From the NCBI RefSeq assembly GCF_000967545.1, contig NZ_JXXV01000018.1, forward strand, positions 248,001-312,000: 64,000 nt of DNA, read 5' to 3'. Positions 1 to 8,419 of the stretch are shown piece after piece (position 1 is the stretch's first letter; the number at the start of each line of letters is the position of its first letter). The stretch is from Vibrio galatheae. Lineage in GTDB: Bacteria; Pseudomonadota; Gammaproteobacteria; Enterobacterales; Vibrionaceae. Under the pieces are notes generated by a model. It saw only the letters and a list, made by a program, of their open reading frames with translations. It had not been told where the DNA came from and made no database searches. Position numbers and translations under genes: made by a program.

Positions 1-308
1 TCATCACGGCTTAAACCTGCACTAATAAGATCTTCAATGACACTATCGACTATCGGACCTGCTGGAACAGAAAGGGCGATGACTCGCGGTGGCACTAAGC
101 TTTCAATCAAATGCGTTAAGTCACGCGCTAATACAAATTGTCCTTTATCCATTTGTTCCGACAATGGCTGCGCTTCGTCAGCCGCACGTGTGCAGTTTTG
201 CTGGCTAATATCATAGCCTGTGACATTAAAGCCGTGGTCAAGCAAATTTAGCGCTAAGCTTTTGCCCATAACCCCTAAGCCAATCATAGCGATCTGCGAA
301 TCCATCAT
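1..308 (-). CDS. gnd: 6-phosphogluconate dehydrogenase, N-terminal part
   Basis: Partial gene; its 3' end lies beyond the left edge. The visible roughly 102 residues form the start of a 6-phosphogluconate dehydrogenase: a Rossmann dinucleotide loop (GLGVMGKSLALNLLDHGF) near residue 10. The family oxidatively decarboxylates 6-phosphogluconate to ribulose 5-phosphate in the cytoplasm. The start ATG (308-306) overlaps the gntK stop codon as ATGA, so the two are translationally coupled and GntK hands its product to Gnd. The second ATG (305) is the alternative start. Because only the NADP domain is visible, a shorter 6PGDH-like enzyme (YqeC/GndA type) cannot be excluded, but the gluconokinase context argues strongly for gnd. 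Confidence 0.85.
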   Translation of the reverse strand, partial: MMDSQIAMIGLGVMGKSLALNLLDHGFNVTGYDISQQNCTRAADEAQPLSEQMDKGQFVLARDLTHLIESLVPPRVIALSVPAGPIVDSVIEDLISAGLSRD

Positions 309-805
309 TGTTCACCTTCCTCAATCGCCTTTAGTGCCTGTGCAACCACGCTCGCAACTGGCTGCCTTATGTCTATATGTAATGCCTCGGTGGTTGTCGG
401 CTCACAGAGTGCCTCAAACTGACTTCTTAACATACTCTGACCATTGAAATAATGGTTGTCTCGTTTTTGATGTCTTGACCAAATGGTGTCAAAGTCACCC
501 TTTAGAAAAACAATCACCAGTTGTGAATTATCCTTCCTCAAGATGTCTCGATACTCCGGTTTCAGCGCTGAGCACGCGATAACGGCTGAGTCATTTTCAA
601 CGTAAACGCGATTTAATGTATGCAGCCAACCGAGACGATCCTCATCTGATAGCGGTATCCCTTGACGCATTTTCTCGACATTTTCCGCTGGATGGTAATC
701 ATCACCATCGTAAAAAGGTAAGCCTAAGGACTTGGCAATTTCGCTACCTATCAGGCTCTTACCGCAACCTGATACGCCCATCACTAGAATTTTTTTTGCT
801 TTCAT
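305..805 (-). CDS. gntK: Gluconokinase GntK
   Basis: Cytoplasmic kinase of 166 aa that phosphorylates D-gluconate to 6-phosphogluconate with ATP. A Walker A loop (GVSGCGKS, residues 10-17) follows the first beta strand, and the YDGDDYHP segment near residue 32 with the downstream LSDEDR stretch is characteristic of the GntK/IdnK family; length matches the usual 165-175 aa. It sits 79 nt downstream of the TRAP large permease and overlaps gnd by an ATGA, completing a transport, kinase, dehydrogenase series. IdnK is the close alternative, but there are no idonate dehydrogenases here and the operon carries gluconate-type (GntR) operators. Confidence 0.92.
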   Translation of the reverse strand: MKAKKILVMGVSGCGKSLIGSEIAKSLGLPFYDGDDYHPAENVEKMRQGIPLSDEDRLGWLHTLNRVYVENDSAVIACSALKPEYRDILRKDNSQLVIVFLKGDFDTIWSRHQKRDNHYFNGQSMLRSQFEALCEPTTTEALHIDIRQPVASVVAQALKAIEEGEQ

Positions 806-884
806 TGGACAATACTTTCCTTAGCCTTCACGCTCTCGTAAGGCGGTGTTCCAATCCGAATGTGAATAATTCATACCTGTGGAG

Positions 885-2201
885 TTACTTCCACCACATC
901 GCTAAGTCAGGGAAAACAATCACCAGACTCAAAACAAACACCTGCAACGCGATAAATGGCAATAGTGAAGTGAATATTTCACCTAGGCTGATGTCTTTCG
1001 GCGCGACCGATTTTAAGTAAAAAGCCGCTGGGCCAAAGGGTGGCGACAAGAAAGAGACTTGCATATTCAAGCAGAACACAACACCAAACCAGATTGGGTC
1101 AAAACCGAGACCGGTAATGATAGGGACAAAAATCGGCATGGTTAACAAGGCGACACCAACCCAGTCAAGGAACATGCCTAGAACCAGCAGGATCACCATC
1201 ATAATGAGCAGCGTCCCCATAGCACTGCCACCACTTAGGCCAAGAATCACTTCTTCCACGAAGTTGATCCCGCCCATCAGGTTGTAGATGCCTACTAACG
1301 CACTCGCCCCAATACCAATCCACATGATCATGCCGCAAGTACGCATAGTGGCGATGGCACTTTCCTTAAGCATTTTGACATTCATTTCACCACGAATAAT
1401 CGCTGATATCATAATGCCGACCACGCCCAGTGCAGATGCTTCGGTCACCGACGCAATCCCGGTATATATGCTGCCTAGAACAACGGCAACTGACAACAGA
1501 GGGAAAAATAGCGCTTTAAAATAGCTTACTTCAGGCTCATCTTGCTCGTCACTGTCGCTTGGCAGTGGCGCAAGCGCAGGATTAAGCTTGCAGCGAATCA
1601 ATACATAAGCGATGTAGCAGCCAGCGAGTATAAACGCGGGTACGAACGAGGCTTTAAACAAGTCACCAATGGATACGCTCGCCGTCATACCATAGATAAT
1701 AAGTACGATGCTCGGAGGCAACATTGTACCCAGAGCGCCACCAGCACAAGTGGTACCTATCGCTAGTTTGCGGTCGTAACCTAACCGGAGCATTTGCGGT
1801 AGCGCTAAAATGCCGAGCAACACGGTTTCTCCGCCGATCACACCAGACATAGATGCCAGTAGCACCGCAACCAACAAAGTTTGCACCGCAACGCCGCCAC
1901 GAACTTTACGCCCAACCGACTTCATCGCGTCGAATAAGTCTTTGGCAATCCCGGAGCGATCGAGTAACGCTGCCATTAGGACAAACATTGGCACCGCTAA
2001 AAACACATAACCAGAAGCAAAACTGTAGGTACGACTCGCGATAAGAGGCAGTGCGTCTGGCCCAAACCAACAGAGTGTAAAGAAGATTGCAACAAAGCCC
2101 GTGACAAAGGCTAATTGCATCCCCGTCAGGAGCAAGCCAATCATCATGACCAGCATCAAGACACTGCCCCATGCGATACCTATTGAAGACATATCAAACA
2201 T
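885..2201 (-). CDS. TRAP transporter large permease (DctM), gluconate type
   Basis: Large membrane subunit (438 aa) of a tripartite ATP-independent periplasmic transporter, which uses an ion gradient to take up an organic acid delivered by a binding protein. The chain is almost entirely hydrophobic with a dozen or so predicted helices and contains the DctM-family segments RSGIAKDLFDAM and the glycine-rich GVIGGETVLLG and CAGGALGTMLPPS loops. Translation starts within the last codons of the small permease (8-nt overlap). The context (gntK, gnd, GntR operators) makes gluconate the most likely substrate; this is inferred, since DctM sequence alone does not show substrate. Confidence 0.9.
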   Translation of the reverse strand: MFDMSSIGIAWGSVLMLVMMIGLLLTGMQLAFVTGFVAIFFTLCWFGPDALPLIASRTYSFASGYVFLAVPMFVLMAALLDRSGIAKDLFDAMKSVGRKVRGGVAVQTLLVAVLLASMSGVIGGETVLLGILALPQMLRLGYDRKLAIGTTCAGGALGTMLPPSIVLIIYGMTASVSIGDLFKASFVPAFILAGCYIAYVLIRCKLNPALAPLPSDSDEQDEPEVSYFKALFFPLLSVAVVLGSIYTGIASVTEASALGVVGIMISAIIRGEMNVKMLKESAIATMRTCGMIMWIGIGASALVGIYNLMGGINFVEEVILGLSGGSAMGTLLIMMVILLVLGMFLDWVGVALLTMPIFVPIITGLGFDPIWFGVVFCLNMQVSFLSPPFGPAAFYLKSVAPKDISLGEIFTSLLPFIALQVFVLSLVIVFPDLAMWWK

Positions 2202-2751
2202 CTTTATTCTTCCTTAGCCCCATAATCTCTTGGATGAGGTGCAATACAAACTGGACAACAAGAATAGAGAGAACAACAAAGATCAGACCTTTGAGCAATG
2301 CAGGATAAGGGGCATTGAGAACTGAGCCTGAGGTCTCCAGTCTAAGCTCTCCCCAAGGGGTGAACCACGCTTCCTTAGCGAGAGAATAAGAGGCATACGC
2401 CAGCATGCCAGCGAAAGCCAGCCCGACGATATGATGGACAAGGTTTAGATATTTACGCGTTTGGCAAGAGACCGCATCGTAGATCAAAACCACGCGGACA
2501 TGTTTATTGGCAGCAAACGCATAGATGCCCCCCACGATAAACAAAGAGCCACCAATAAACGAAGCGGTTTCATGGACCCAAGTCGTCGGAGCATCGAAGG
2601 CATAACGCATAACCACTTCATAAAAAGAGATAAACACTGTCGCGATGAACAACCAACTGAGGAGATTGCTGACCTTAATAATGGCTTTATCAACAAAATT
2701 TCTCGGCTGCTCGTCTGGCTCAGGAGGTGTATGCGGTGTTTGGTCTGTCAT
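2194..2751 (-). CDS. TRAP transporter small permease (DctQ)
   Basis: Small membrane subunit (185 aa) with four predicted helices; the YAFDAPTTWVHE segment after the first helix is typical of the DctQ family. I chose ATG 2751 (MTDQTPHT); a longer reading would need a TTG at 2766. The start lies about 20 nt after a hairpin with a T-run that separates it from the binding-protein gene, so this subunit is probably made in smaller amounts. It overlaps the large permease, as is usual for TRAP operons. Confidence 0.88.
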   Translation of the reverse strand: MTDQTPHTPPEPDEQPRNFVDKAIIKVSNLLSWLFIATVFISFYEVVMRYAFDAPTTWVHETASFIGGSLFIVGGIYAFAANKHVRVVLIYDAVSCQTRKYLNLVHHIVGLAFAGMLAYASYSLAKEAWFTPWGELRLETSGSVLNAPYPALLKGLIFVVLSILVVQFVLHLIQEIMGLRKNKDV

Positions 2752-2762
2752 AAAATATGTTC

Positions 2763-2792
2763 CCAAAAAATTAGGAGGGCGCTAACCCTCCT
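2763..2792 (-). terminator. Attenuator-like hairpin between dctP and dctQ
   Basis: On the minus strand a 7-bp GC-rich stem (AGGAGGG, 2792-2786 complement, pairing with 2779-2773) is followed by AATTTTTT, the layout of a Rho-independent terminator. It lies inside the operon, between the periplasmic binding protein gene and the permease genes, and could raise the ratio of binding protein to membrane subunits. Confidence 0.7.
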
Positions 2793-2819
2793 GTGAGAAG
2801 CTAAATCGGTGTGATGGGA

Positions 2820-3836
2820 TTAAAGCAAGCCATTGCTTTCGAGGAAAGTCGTTACCGAGTCATACACTTTTTGTGCATTTGGTGAACGTTCTGCAAACAC
2901 CTTCCACTGTGTTTTGGCAATTTCACGGAACTTCTTACGCTCTTCGTCAGACCAGTTATGAATAGTGATCTTAGGATTCGCTTGAGCCTCTTTGACAGCC
3001 GCTTGGTCTGCCATCTTCAGTTGAGTTGTCATGTCGTAAGAGAAATCACGTACTGAAGTCTTAAGAATGGCTTGCAGATCTTCTGGCATCTTGTCCCACT
3101 TTTTCTGAGAAATAGAGATATCAATCAGAGGCAGTGAGTGGAAACCAGGTTGAACAGGATGGGTAGCAATATCATTCATTCCTGCTTTTTGGTTAGTCGA
3201 GAAAACTGTATAGTCAGCAGCGTCAATTACCCCTTTGCTCAGACCGGTAAATACCTCTGAACCTGGCAGGTTAACTGGCGTTGCACCTGCTGCTGCAAAC
3301 ACTTGCTGCACTAAACCTTCTGGTGCACGTAGCTTCAAACCTTTTAGGTCATCAACGCCATCAATCGGTTTTTTAGAGATAAAAGATTCGACCCCAGTCG
3401 TTGATGCGCCCACAAACTGCACACCATAAGGCGCATACAGTTCTGTCATTAACTCGTTACCACCGCCGTAGTTCATGTATTGCAGTAGCTGAGTGGTATC
3501 TGACCAAGCGCCGACCATGTTACCAATCAAACCGAACGCAGGATCTTTGCCTGAGAAATAACCCGTAGCCGTCACTTGACCATCAAGGATACCCATTTTG
3601 ATTGCGCCTAATGTTTCTGTGTGCTTAACCACCGCACCGACTGGTAGCAGATCAATATCGATACGACCATTAGACATTTTCTCGACGCGCTCTGCCCAGT
3701 TTTGCTGAACTTTGTAGTTAAGATCGCCAGAAGGATCTGAGGATTGAATCTTAAGAGTAAAATCTGCAGCGAACGCCGAGGTAGCAAATAGACCTGTAAC
3801 CGTGGCAGCGAGCAGAGTTTTTGTCATGGTTTTCAT
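2820..3836 (-). CDS. TRAP transporter periplasmic solute-binding protein (DctP), gluconate type
   Basis: First gene of the operon: a 338-aa DctP-family binding protein with a signal peptide (MKTMTKTLLAATVTGLF to ATSAFA). The mature part has the family's LKIQSSDPSG opening, the LKGLKLRAPEG segment with the arginine that normally holds the substrate carboxylate, and a C-terminal EANPKITIHNWSDEE region. I chose ATG 3836, which has AAGGA upstream; a longer TTG reading adds charged residues before the signal peptide and is unlikely. ATG 3827 is a possible internal start. Two GntR operators lie about 75-125 bp upstream, so transcription should be induced by gluconate. Confidence 0.88.
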   Translation of the reverse strand: MKTMTKTLLAATVTGLFATSAFAADFTLKIQSSDPSGDLNYKVQQNWAERVEKMSNGRIDIDLLPVGAVVKHTETLGAIKMGILDGQVTATGYFSGKDPAFGLIGNMVGAWSDTTQLLQYMNYGGGNELMTELYAPYGVQFVGASTTGVESFISKKPIDGVDDLKGLKLRAPEGLVQQVFAAAGATPVNLPGSEVFTGLSKGVIDAADYTVFSTNQKAGMNDIATHPVQPGFHSLPLIDISISQKKWDKMPEDLQAILKTSVRDFSYDMTTQLKMADQAAVKEAQANPKITIHNWSDEERKKFREIAKTQWKVFAERSPNAQKVYDSVTTFLESNGLL

Positions 3837-3911
3837 TGTAGGGGTATCCTTGTTGAGTTTCTGTTTCCAAGCGAGCCTCAAAGGCTGGGTAAACTACCGA
3901 TTATTATTTTA

Positions 3912-3927
3912 ATGTTACCGGTAACGT
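3912..3927. promoter_or_regulatory. GntR-type operator, proximal copy
   Basis: Perfect 12-bp palindrome GTTACCGGTAAC inside ATGTTACCGGTAACGT. This closely matches the operator known for the LacI-family gluconate repressor GntR (ATGTTACC-core-GTAACAT type). It lies upstream of dctP and is centred 24 bp from a second copy. No gntR gene is in the window. Confidence 0.82.
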
Positions 3928-3936
3928 TAAGAACAA

Positions 3937-3950
3937 TGTTACCGGTAACA
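3937..3950. promoter_or_regulatory. GntR-type operator, distal copy
   Basis: TGTTACCGGTAACA, a perfect 14-bp palindrome with the same core as the proximal copy. Spacing of 24 bp between centres is a little over two helical turns, so two repressor dimers could sit on nearly the same face of the promoter of the gluconate operon. Confidence 0.82.
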
Positions 3951-4063
3951 AGTAGCATTTTACCGCGACACTGATCACATTTGTTATTTATCGTCGTTTT
4001 AGAATAAATGATTTGTAACTGAATTGTGATCTGCTGCTCACTTAAGCAGATCACCATCTGAGA

Positions 4064-4498
4064 CTAGCGCTTGCGGAATACCCAAATAGGGCCGATCAAT
4101 AAGAACTGAACATCCTCGAGAAAGGACGGTTTTTTGCCTTCGATTTTGTGGCCGATAAATTGGAATAGCCACAACACGGCAAACAAAATTAATGAAACCA
4201 GCAACACAGGGAGTTGCATGAGTTCAATCGACCACACCAACGAGATACAGGCTAAAGTAAAACCTAGCATCATCAAAAACACACTAAGCGATAGCCTGAA
4301 GTAAAAGATCATCACGGGCACGACCGCAACCCAAACCCAATTTAGAGTTAGGCCAAAAACCTCTATCGATGGGATTGACCAGATTAAGCCAACCACAGAG
4401 AGAAAGATCCCTGGCACTGCGATTTTGTGGATCTTTTGGTTAATAGGATTCTGGTGGCTTTCTCCGTATTCAGCCAGCCATTGAGAGAGTTCCTTCAT
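4064..4498 (-). CDS. Mpo1-like / DUF962 membrane protein
   Basis: Small integral membrane protein of 144 aa. It begins with the family hallmark of a conserved amphipathic lead-in (WLAEYGESHQNPINQKIHKIAVP, residues 8-30) that carries the histidines of the yeast Mpo1/YGL010w family, followed by four hydrophobic helices and a second motif with FIGHKIEGKKPSFLED near residue 113. Yeast Mpo1 is an iron-dependent dioxygenase that shortens 2-hydroxy fatty acids; whether bacterial members do this is not known to me. It is a single gene between the gluconate operon and a GGDEF gene, with no clear partner. Confidence 0.8.
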   Translation of the reverse strand: MKELSQWLAEYGESHQNPINQKIHKIAVPGIFLSVVGLIWSIPSIEVFGLTLNWVWVAVVPVMIFYFRLSLSVFLMMLGFTLACISLVWSIELMQLPVLLVSLILFAVLWLFQFIGHKIEGKKPSFLEDVQFLLIGPIWVFRKR

Positions 4499-4568
4499 GC
4501 TCTTTTACCTGTAAAATCATCCTATTAACTCTATAGCATGGCTTGACTGAGCTTGCCGTTGAAATTCA

Positions 4569-5945
4569 CTAATTTGTGATGGTTCTTTGCATCTGACGGC
4601 GCTTTTCCGCATACATACGTGAATCCGCCAGCTTAAGCATTTGTTCTACATCACTAAATTTTTCATCGTAGATCGCATACCCCACGCTGACCTGCAAATT
4701 GATCAAGTGCTGCTCGTAAATAACCGGTGTGTGGCAGATTGATTTCTGCAATTCAATGTTGATTACATCGATATCTGCGCTGCTCGCTATGCGCGGTAAC
4801 AAGACCAAAAACTCGTCCCCACCAATTCTTGCCACCACATCAGACGCGCGCAAGACGGTTTTTAAGCGCTCTGCCGTTGCAATCAATACCTTGTCGCCGG
4901 CAGCATGACCATAAGTGTCATTAATCGATTTAAACTTATCTAGGTCGATATTTAAGATGGCAAACTTATCTTGTTGATTACGTTTTCTCACCGCATCAAA
5001 GTGTTCTTGCAACGTATACATGAAGTAACGTCTGTTCGGCAGCAATGTAAGATCATCTTGCAGTGAACGTTTACTTGCCTCGGAATAGAGTTGAAGCGTC
5101 ATATAGAAAGCAACGAGTAACACTAAGATCATCGGATAGCCAAGCAGTCTAACCGCATGAACTTGATACCAAGGCTGACTAGCAAGGAGATCTTTGTTAG
5201 TGGACGCGGCAATAACCCAACTACCATATGGGAAATTGACAGATTCAATAGCGAACGCATCATCAAAAGTAGATTGTTGACCATAGAAAACTTCACCGTT
5301 AACACCAGAGCTATCGATACCTCGAATGGCTATGCTGTAGCGAAACTCTAGTGTCTGTACTCCGGCATCGATAAATAAAGATTCAAGGTCGATAACCACA
5401 CTGCATACACCCCAATAGCGAGACTTATAAAGGGGATCAGAAAATATCGGCACACGTGCAATGAGAGCCAATCCGCCTTGAACCAGATTAAGCGGCCCTG
5501 CGATGACAACTTCTTGCAGCTCTTTGGCTTTCTGTACCGTGCGCCACTGACTTGGCACTGTCCGATAATCAAGACCAAGTACGGATTCGTTACCATCACG
5601 GGGATAGACATACTGAATGATGTCATCGGGTGCTAGCCCTAACCACTGTACATGGCGACTTTTGCGAATGACACTAGAGGCGATGAGATCCCAGCCTGAA
5701 AACTCATACTCAGCATGAGAGGCGACTAGCGAGGAAAGGCCGTTAACCACATAAATATCAGACACGATGGCTGCTTCCAATTCTGAGCGGACAATAGAAA
5801 GCTCTTCTTTGGCTTTGGCGAACAAGCTGTCTCGTAGAAAGGATTTCTGGCTACGATCAAGTGATTCGACCAACCCTATCGAGATAATAAAAACAAACAA
5901 ACAGACAGCATTCAGATAGAAATGCTTGCCAGGACTCAAGGCCAT
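4569..5945 (-). CDS. Membrane diguanylate cyclase with periplasmic CHASE-like sensor
   Basis: About 458 aa from ATG 5945 (a GGGGGG-rich stretch lies just upstream; a TTG start at 6008 would add 21 residues). The order is an N-terminal helix (NAVCLFVFIISIG), a roughly 230-residue periplasmic region resembling CHASE domains, a second helix near residue 275, then a GGDEF domain. The GGDEF domain has the DDLTLLPNRRYF entry, the IDLDKFKSINDTYGH metal and substrate segment, an intact GGDEF signature near residue 374, and an RASD immediately upstream that fits the RxxD inhibitory c-di-GMP site. It should make c-di-GMP from two GTP in response to an external ligand. It is monocistronic. Confidence 0.88.
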   Translation of the reverse strand: MALSPGKHFYLNAVCLFVFIISIGLVESLDRSQKSFLRDSLFAKAKEELSIVRSELEAAIVSDIYVVNGLSSLVASHAEYEFSGWDLIASSVIRKSRHVQWLGLAPDDIIQYVYPRDGNESVLGLDYRTVPSQWRTVQKAKELQEVVIAGPLNLVQGGLALIARVPIFSDPLYKSRYWGVCSVVIDLESLFIDAGVQTLEFRYSIAIRGIDSSGVNGEVFYGQQSTFDDAFAIESVNFPYGSWVIAASTNKDLLASQPWYQVHAVRLLGYPMILVLLVAFYMTLQLYSEASKRSLQDDLTLLPNRRYFMYTLQEHFDAVRKRNQQDKFAILNIDLDKFKSINDTYGHAAGDKVLIATAERLKTVLRASDVVARIGGDEFLVLLPRIASSADIDVINIELQKSICHTPVIYEQHLINLQVSVGYAIYDEKFSDVEQMLKLADSRMYAEKRRQMQRTITN

Positions 5946-6305
5946 TCGCCCCCCAAATTCCCACGTGCAAGAAAACCGAGCAAGACTCGATACAATAAAA
6001 CCGAGCAACTGATAGTTATTATTTATATTAGTTACTTAAAAGTTACATTAGATTGTCTCATTTTTCATCGAAAATAGATAAAATTGTTAATGGTGAGGGT
6101 GGTTTTCTCCACTTTGCTCACGATATTTGAACCAATATACAACCAAGCGAGCGATTTGATAGATTTTCCCAATGGCAGAGTATTGTTATGTTATAGAAAT
6201 ATTTCAATGTCATACATAGGAAAATTTGACTTACAGATAACATCCAACTGACCAATGTCTGATAGCTTTTCTCCCCATCTTCATAGTGGTTTACGGGACT
6301 AAAAA

Positions 6306-7373
6306 ATGCGCGCTCAGTTAATCGGATTGTGTCTATCAATTGTGGTGTCTCACACTGCGTATGCGGAATCCAACCAAGAGTTTAAAGACTCGGCGAACCT
6401 GATCAAACAGACTTACGAAAGTCAGCTTTACACCCTGCCAGCGTTTAAAGAAGGCCACTACGGTTTGCGCATGTTTCGTCAAACACTCGATCACAAATAT
6501 TCAGCGGCAGTGTGGACAGATATGGCCCGAGTAGCGAGTCGGCTGAACAAATTTGCCGCTGAAATCAATACACCGGAGCAAATCCTTAATTATTCTAACA
6601 AACGACTCTCTGGATACGTCGGAGAATCCGACGAGCGCAGCGTCAGACGATACGGCGTGACAAAGACTATGCCCGAGTATCTCTATCTTGGTGTTGATTT
6701 GCTTGGCTCAATGGCACGTGCTAATGAATATGGACTTAAGCACAAACAGGACGAAAAACTACGTGCCATCATCCGTCGTTACGACTTCGAAAAATACGCC
6801 ACCGATCAAGAGATGATAAAAGCGTGGGCGGCGCAACTTGCCAATCAAGTCTATTGGTTACGACAGCTTGGCGAACAAGACGTTGTTGCGGCTTTTACTA
6901 GCGCATTTCAGCAAGCCTATCCGGACAGTGCTGACAAGACGCTGTCTAACCAGCAATACGGTAATAAGCTCTACGGCATGACACATATCATTTTTGGTGA
7001 CTCGGAATATTACCAGCACCAGATCAGTGAAAAACAACATCAATGGATATATGACTATTTTCGCGACAACATCGATACCATTCTCAAACGAGCAAAAGAG
7101 GATGTCATCGCCGAAGTTGGGATTACTTTCCTGTTAGCTGGACTAGATGATGACCCTGTGGTAGAAAAAACCCGCCGCGCTATTCAACACTCTATCGATT
7201 TAGAACGAGGAATGATCCCTTCCGTGACAGGCGATTTTGATATCACCTACGGTGAGCATCGTAATGTACTGGCGATCATGTTACTCGACTGGCAACAAGT
7301 CAACGAAGCTCCGACGGTCAAAGGGCAGCCAAAAGTATTCTCTAGTCCACCGTATGGATTAATTCCTCAATAA
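6306..7373 (+). CDS. Secreted DUF3541-like protein of unknown function
   Basis: A 355-aa protein with a clear signal peptide (MRAQLIGLCLSIVVSHTAYA, residues 1-20), so probably periplasmic. The mature chain is alpha-helical looking, with several aromatic- and charge-rich segments (GHYGLRMFRQTLDHKYSAAVW near 46; YDYFRDNIDTILKRAKED near 241; TYGEHRNVLAIMLLDWQ near 318). I associate it with the DUF3541 family found in Vibrio and Shewanella; no enzymatic motif is recognisable to me. It is transcribed alone and ends at a hairpin shared with the convergent EamA gene. Confidence 0.7.
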   Translation: MRAQLIGLCLSIVVSHTAYAESNQEFKDSANLIKQTYESQLYTLPAFKEGHYGLRMFRQTLDHKYSAAVWTDMARVASRLNKFAAEINTPEQILNYSNKRLSGYVGESDERSVRRYGVTKTMPEYLYLGVDLLGSMARANEYGLKHKQDEKLRAIIRRYDFEKYATDQEMIKAWAAQLANQVYWLRQLGEQDVVAAFTSAFQQAYPDSADKTLSNQQYGNKLYGMTHIIFGDSEYYQHQISEKQHQWIYDYFRDNIDTILKRAKEDVIAEVGITFLLAGLDDDPVVEKTRRAIQHSIDLERGMIPSVTGDFDITYGEHRNVLAIMLLDWQQVNEAPTVKGQPKVFSSPPYGLIPQ

Positions 7374-7379
7374 ACGTTT

Positions 7380-7410
7380 ACAGCCCTGCACTCTCGCGGG
7401 GCTGTTCATT
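7380..7410 (+). terminator. Rho-independent terminator after the DUF3541 gene
   Basis: ACAGCCC (7380-7386) pairs with GGGCTGT (7398-7405, offset by one extra G), followed by TCATTTTT. It lies 7 nt after the stop codon and, between convergent genes, may also stop the opposite transcript. Confidence 0.7.
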
Positions 7411-7421
7411 TTTGGCGACGA

Positions 7422-8330
7422 TTAAATTGTGCCTAAGCGCCTCTTTGCCAACCACTTGGGCGCAAAAACGACAAACATGTTGGCGAGCACCATTAATACC
7501 AGTCCCGCGATTTGCAAAGCGTTGTAACTTTCTTGGTAAAACAACCACTGCCACAGCGCAGTAAAGAGTAGATTGGTAAAGATCAGAGGTGCTAATTGGG
7601 AACCCGAGTCAACGAGCCGATACGCCTTTGAACGGAAAACTTGGGTATTGATAATCAGCAGCGACACCGCCAACATCACCCCAACCAGTAGTTCAGGAGC
7701 CGCAGTCGAAGTATCAACCATCTGCTCATTGCCTACGGCATTCAACGCAACGTAGGGCAATATCACCAGTGCCGCAAACACAAATGTCCAATAATTGATT
7801 TCGAAGGCGTTCATGTTGGATTTGCTGATGCGGTATAGACTCAACTGAGATCCAGCATTAAACAGCCCAGATGCCAAACCAACAAGCAGTTCAACTCGCA
7901 GATGTATCCCTGATACATCGCCTGCTAAAAGCAAAACACCTAAAAAGGTTAACACTAAACCCAATACCGACACCCATTTGAGTGGGGTGGAAAATATTAG
8001 TCTTTCTAACACAGGTAAGAACAGCGGTCCGGTACCAAATAACACGACGCTTTCGACTAAACTGAGATGATTTAACGCATAAATAAAGCAAACTTGGCAG
8101 GCAGCAATGCATAAGGCTCGCACCCAAATGGCGTGGTTGAGCTTACCTCTCGGCAGTAGGTATACTTTTCTGGTTAACAGCACTATTAGACCCGCTGGCA
8201 CGGCGAATCTTAGAAAACTCAGTAAACTGGGTTCAAGGTATTGGCCTAAGTATTTGGAAAACAACCCAGTTAGTGACAAACTAAGCGTTGAGGCCAACAT
8301 GTATAGCACCGGGTAAAACGGATTTGGCAT
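7422..8330 (-). CDS. EamA/DMT-family permease
   Basis: Inner-membrane protein of 302 aa with about ten predicted helices arranged as two EamA repeats (roughly residues 5-135 and 150-290), the drug/metabolite transporter architecture. Many members export amino acids or metabolites; the substrate is not visible here. ATG 8330 is chosen because GGAGGA lies 7 nt upstream; the longer frame to 8375 contains that ribosome binding site. It is divergent from a LysR gene, its likely regulator. Confidence 0.85.
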   Translation of the reverse strand: MPNPFYPVLYMLASTLSLSLTGLFSKYLGQYLEPSLLSFLRFAVPAGLIVLLTRKVYLLPRGKLNHAIWVRALCIAACQVCFIYALNHLSLVESVVLFGTGPLFLPVLERLIFSTPLKWVSVLGLVLTFLGVLLLAGDVSGIHLRVELLVGLASGLFNAGSQLSLYRISKSNMNAFEINYWTFVFAALVILPYVALNAVGNEQMVDTSTAAPELLVGVMLAVSLLIINTQVFRSKAYRLVDSGSQLAPLIFTNLLFTALWQWLFYQESYNALQIAGLVLMVLANMFVVFAPKWLAKRRLGTI

Positions 8331-8402
8331 AGATTCCTCCCTCATGTATTGAGTGTAGAGAAAATGCCCAGCCATGAATAACGAGTAATTTTGACACTAT
8401 TA

Positions 8403-8417
8403 GTAAGAAAAACTTAC
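8403..8417. promoter_or_regulatory. LysR-type box (T-N11-A)
   Basis: Inverted repeat GTAAG-N5-CTTAC containing the T-N11-A spacing known for LysR regulators, in the gap between the divergent EamA gene and the lysR gene. It ends 2 nt before the regulator's ATG, a position that would suit autoregulation. Confidence 0.4.
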
Positions 8418-8419
8418 AG

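Noticed and set aside
6118-6339. A 73-aa minus-strand ORF overlapping the start of the DUF3541 gene.
   Set aside because: No ribosome binding site, no recognisable domain, and it overlaps a gene with a clear signal peptide.
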